DNA from: Bacteroidota bacterium
Lineage (GTDB): Bacteria > Bacteroidota > Bacteroidia > UKL13-3
Length of the DNA stretch: 45,697 nt
Direction of reading: 5' to 3'
NCBI GenBank assembly: GCA_030680835.1
Contig: JAUXUD010000092.1
Span: 1-45,697, forward strand
Shown here one piece after another: positions 43,297 through 45,697 of the stretch. The stretch's first letter is position 1, and each line of letters begins with the position of its first letter. The translations under genes were made by a program, and so were the position numbers. The notes beneath the pieces were generated by a model. It saw nothing but the letters and a program-made list of their open reading frames with translations, made no database searches and was not told the DNA's origin.

Positions 43297-43857
43297 TTAT
43301 TTGTTAAATTCACTCATGGTTGCAGCAAGCCCTTTTATTACAAAGCTTTCAATGGCCAATACCGATTTATGTATGAGTGGTTGAATTTCTTTAGCTTCTT
43401 CCAGGTTCCACTTGCCCAGCACAAAATCTATTTGTCTACCCTTCGGGTAATTGCTGCCAATGCCAAAACGCAAACGCGGATAATTTTGGGTCATTAATAA
43501 TTCGTTGATGCTTTTTAATCCGTTATGACCCGCATCGCTGCCACTTCCTCTTAAGCGTATTTTTCCGGGCTGAATAGCAAGGTCATCAACCAATACCAAA
43601 ATATTTTCAGGTTCAAGCTTCAGTTTCTGCATCCAATACCTAACGGCTTTTCCACTCAAATTCATATACGTTGTAGGTTTAATTAAAAATATTTGCCGGC
43701 CTCTTAAACTTATTTCAGCAACCTCTGCATAGCGATCGGGGGCGAAGCTAACCTTATATTTTAAAGCCAGTTCATCTATGATATCAAACCCAATATTATG
43801 CCGGGTATGTGCATATTCGTCGCCAATGTTTCCTAATCCTATTATGAGGTATTTCAT
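43297..43857 (-). CDS. pth: Aminoacyl-tRNA hydrolase
   Basis: Recycles peptidyl-tRNAs released prematurely from ribosomes. The catalytic His20 (YAHTRHNIGFDIID) and Asn10 (GLGNIGDEY) are present, with PTTYMNLSGKAV, VLVDDLAIQPGKIRLRGSGSDAGHNGLKSI (central Asp and Asn, quoted in part) and RLRFGIG typical of the family. Length is 186 aa. It lies downstream of rplY with a terminator hairpin between, a pairing of L25 and pth that is common in bacteria, and just upstream of the flippase gene. Confidence 0.97.
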   Translation of the reverse strand: MKYLIIGLGNIGDEYAHTRHNIGFDIIDELALKYKVSFAPDRYAEVAEISLRGRQIFLIKPTTYMNLSGKAVRYWMQKLKLEPENILVLVDDLAIQPGKIRLRGSGSDAGHNGLKSINELLMTQNYPRLRFGIGSNYPKGRQIDFVLGKWNLEEAKEIQPLIHKSVLAIESFVIKGLAATMSEFNK

Positions 43858-43888
43858 TTATGATGCATAATTAACCAGTAATTGGCAA

Positions 43889-43927
43889 TAAAAAAAACCC
43901 TGAGGTAAATCCTTCAGGGTTTTTTTA
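43889..43927. terminator. Terminator between rplY and pth
   Basis: AAAACCCTGAGG and CCTTCAGGGTTTT form a GC-rich stem with loop TAAAT, flanked by A-run and T-run. On the minus strand it follows rplY (stop at 43940). pth starts about 32 bp further on and may be read by read-through or its own promoter. Confidence 0.85.
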
Positions 43928-43939
43928 TGTTTGAGATTC

Positions 43940-44566
43940 TTATTTCTTTTTGGCAGGGGCTGCTGCAGGGGCTGCAGCGGCTGCGGCTGGCGCTTTCACT
44001 TCGTCTTTGGCTGCCTCCTGGGCCGCACGGGTGGTAATTACACTCACAACCGGATTGTTGGGTGAATCCAGTAAATTTAATCCCGATCCGGTTATATCTG
44101 CTACTTTTATCGATTTGCCGATTTCAAGATTATCAATATTCACTTCAATAAAATCGGGCAGTTCGGAAGGCAATGCCCGTACTCTTAATTTTTTAGATTT
44201 CACAACCAGCTTACCTCCCTGGCGAACTCCGATCGAATTTCCTATCAATTTTACAGGAATTCCTATTTCAACAGGTTTCGAATCGTCAACTTCCAAAAAG
44301 TCGGCATGTAAAATAGTGTCATTAACCGGATGAAACTGCACATCCTGTAATATGGCATTATAAATTTTACCATCAATATCCAACTGAACTTTATAGGTAT
44401 TAGGGGTATAAACCAAAATTTTAAAGTCGGGCGAATAAACCGAGAAATGCACATGCTCTGTGCCACCATACAATACACAAGGTACTTTACCTTCGTTTCT
44501 TAAAGATTTGCTTGATACTTTTCCTGTTTCAGGTCTTTTGTATCCAAAAAGCGCTACTGATTTCAT
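43940..44566 (-). CDS. rplY: 50S ribosomal protein L25 (Ctc type)
   Basis: Binds 5S rRNA in the large ribosomal subunit. The N-terminal L25 domain (about 1-95) includes KVSSKSLRNEGKVPCVLYGG and ILQDVQFHPVNDTILHADF. The C-terminal TL5-type domain (about 96-190) includes IGIPVKLIGNSIGVRQGGKL and LPSELPDFIEVNIDNLEIG. The last 30 residues are Ala/Pro/Lys-rich (a flexible tail). At 208 aa it is the longer, general-stress-like form. It lies 75 bp downstream of prs on the same strand, the usual prs-rplY-pth order, and ends in a strong terminator. Confidence 0.97.
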   Translation of the reverse strand: MKSVALFGYKRPETGKVSSKSLRNEGKVPCVLYGGTEHVHFSVYSPDFKILVYTPNTYKVQLDIDGKIYNAILQDVQFHPVNDTILHADFLEVDDSKPVEIGIPVKLIGNSIGVRQGGKLVVKSKKLRVRALPSELPDFIEVNIDNLEIGKSIKVADITGSGLNLLDSPNNPVVSVITTRAAQEAAKDEVKAPAAAAAAPAAAPAKKK

Positions 44567-44641
44567 TTTATATATTTATTTAAATTGTTTACTCAAAACT
44601 CATCCCGTCCTTAAACGAGATTATTTCCCATCAACCAGGGT

Positions 44642-45604
44642 TCAATTGCTCTGCTCGTTTTCTTTAATATCAAACAAACTGCTTATTGAACCGTGTTCGG
44701 TAATGTTGCGGATGGCATCGGCAAAAAGCGTTGCTACCGTTAATACCTTTATTTTAGAATCATGGCGTTTTAATGGAATGGTATTGCAAACCACCAGTTC
44801 ATCAATTACACTGTTTTCTATAATTTCGTATGCCTTGCCGCTTAACACAGGGTGCGTACACATAGCACGCACACTTACGGCACCTTTATCTTTTAACAAC
44901 TGCGATGCCTTGGCCAGTGTATTACCGGTATCGATAATATCATCCACCATAAATACATCCTTGCCGCTAACATCTCCAATTAAGGTCATGGATGCAATTT
45001 CATTGGCCCTTCTGCGCTCTTTATCAACAATTACCATATCGCAGCCCAAAGCCTTTGCATAGGTACGTGCCCTTGCCGATGATCCCATATCGGGCGAAGC
45101 AATGACCAGGTTCTTTCCCATATTGAGGCTGCGCATATAAGGCAAAAAGATCACCGATGGATTCAGGTGGTCAACGGGAACTTCAAAAAATCCCTGAATT
45201 TGCGGTGCATGTAAATCCATGGTAATAACCCGGCTTGCCCCTACAACGGTAAGCATATCTGCCACAACTTTTGAACCGATGGAAACACGGGGTTTGTCTT
45301 TTCTGTCCTGGCGGGCCATTCCAAAATACGGAATAACGGCAGTGATATAATGAGCCGATGCACGTTTGGCTGCATCAATCATTAACAACAGTTCCATTAA
45401 ATTATCGGTATTCGAAAAGGTTGACTGAACCAGGAACACATCACAACCGCGCACCGATTCGTTAAAGCTCGGTTGAAATTCGCCGTCACTAAACATCGTA
45501 ATGGTACAATCTCCCAACGGAATACCATATGATTTTGCTATTTCCTCTGCCAGATACCTGGAGTTGGTTCCTGAAAATATTTTTACCTGATTGTGTGACG
45601 ACAT
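44642..45604 (-). CDS. prs: Ribose-phosphate pyrophosphokinase
   Basis: Makes PRPP from ribose 5-phosphate and ATP, feeding purine, pyrimidine, His, Trp and NAD synthesis. Landmarks: FSGTNSRYLAEEIA and FSDGEFQPSFNESVRG at the N-terminus, PYFGMARQDRKDKPR (flexible ATP loop) near 105, MDLHAPQIQGFF (metal-binding His) near 135, and the PRPP-binding signature DVFMVDDIIDTGNT near 220. Length is 320 aa. A 62-bp palindrome lies 19 bp upstream of the ATG and would form a large hairpin in any leader reading through it. Confidence 0.98.
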   Translation of the reverse strand: MSSHNQVKIFSGTNSRYLAEEIAKSYGIPLGDCTITMFSDGEFQPSFNESVRGCDVFLVQSTFSNTDNLMELLLMIDAAKRASAHYITAVIPYFGMARQDRKDKPRVSIGSKVVADMLTVVGASRVITMDLHAPQIQGFFEVPVDHLNPSVIFLPYMRSLNMGKNLVIASPDMGSSARARTYAKALGCDMVIVDKERRRANEIASMTLIGDVSGKDVFMVDDIIDTGNTLAKASQLLKDKGAVSVRAMCTHPVLSGKAYEIIENSVIDELVVCNTIPLKRHDSKIKVLTVATLFADAIRNITEHGSISSLFDIKENEQSN

Positions 45605-45622
45605 TTTTATGATACAATATTA

Positions 45623-45684
45623 AAATCGCAACCGCAATCGTAGCGACAGGTCGCGACCTGTCGCTACGATTGCGATTGCGATTT
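45623..45684. repeat. 62-bp near-perfect palindrome upstream of prs (REP-like)
   Basis: Centred on TCGCGA (45651-45656), 31-bp arms pair with a single mismatch (45632 with 45675). The inner core reads GTAGCGACAGGTCG followed by its complement (45640-45667) and starts with GTAG, the tetranucleotide flanking REP elements. Outer arms consist of ATCGCAA-type repeats. It is distinct from the AGACGCG family at 20141 and 23652. Confidence 0.85.
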
Positions 45685-45697
45685 GTTATTTTGTTGA

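Noticed and set aside
1-45697. tRNA or rRNA genes in intergenic gaps
   Set aside because: All gaps were read for cloverleaf-like arms and conserved tRNA loops; none was recognised, though a covariance-model scan would be decisive.

Overview
The window is chromosomal DNA from a member of the Bacteroidota, probably a Chitinophagales/Sphingobacteriales-type or related gliding lineage. The signs are AT-rich sequence, four exported proteins with type IX secretion (T9SS) C-terminal sorting domains, phylum-restricted families (DUF2480, IPExxxVDY, DUF3127, DUF5723-OmpA), lipoboxes, and Bacteroidota-type -7 promoter elements (TAnnTTTG). No rRNA, tRNA, CRISPR array, prophage or transposase gene was seen. 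The species cannot be named from this sequence.

Layout. Positions 1-3066 hold the end of one T9SS cargo gene and a complete paralogue. Positions 3159-6581 (minus) carry a degenerate TrpF-like protein, DUF2480, a small lipoprotein, pyruvate kinase and an IPExxxVDY protein. Divergent from these, 6740-9001 (plus) is acpP-fabF-rnc, converging on truA. A CoA-transferase (plus) converges on an S9A prolyl oligopeptidase (minus), followed by superoxide dismutase and tadA (minus). Next come dinD, aspS, a DUF3127 SSB-like protein, an acetyltransferase-like protein and a Ppx/GppA phosphatase (all plus). Positions 20288-23017 (minus) carry two FKBP isomerases and a DHH phosphoesterase, divergent from ndk.

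From 23715 to 38337 lies a 14.6-kb minus-strand block of four genes whose products all leave the cytoplasm: two very large T9SS cargo proteins (2049 and about 1269 aa), a 704-aa lipoprotein and a 799-aa DUF5723/thrombospondin-3/OmpA protein. It reads as an envelope or surface-display module. The tail (38519-45604, minus) holds an unknown 142-aa protein, cysS, a polysaccharide deacetylase-like protein, a polysaccharide flippase, pth, rplY and prs.

Under the genes are several non-coding signals. Palindromic repeats of at least three types occur at 13486-13623, 20141-20258, 23652-23709 and 45623-45684, two types carrying the GTAG flank typical of REP elements. Hairpin terminators, an intercistronic hairpin between the two giant T9SS genes, and a heptanucleotide tandem repeat upstream of cysS are also present. 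At least five genes appear to start at TTG with no usable in-frame ATG, and truA and the CoA-transferase look leaderless.

No single spectacular new system stands out. The best leads are the TrpF-fold pseudoenzyme coupled to DUF2480, the exported-protein block, the nested palindromic repeats, and the TTG/leaderless starts.
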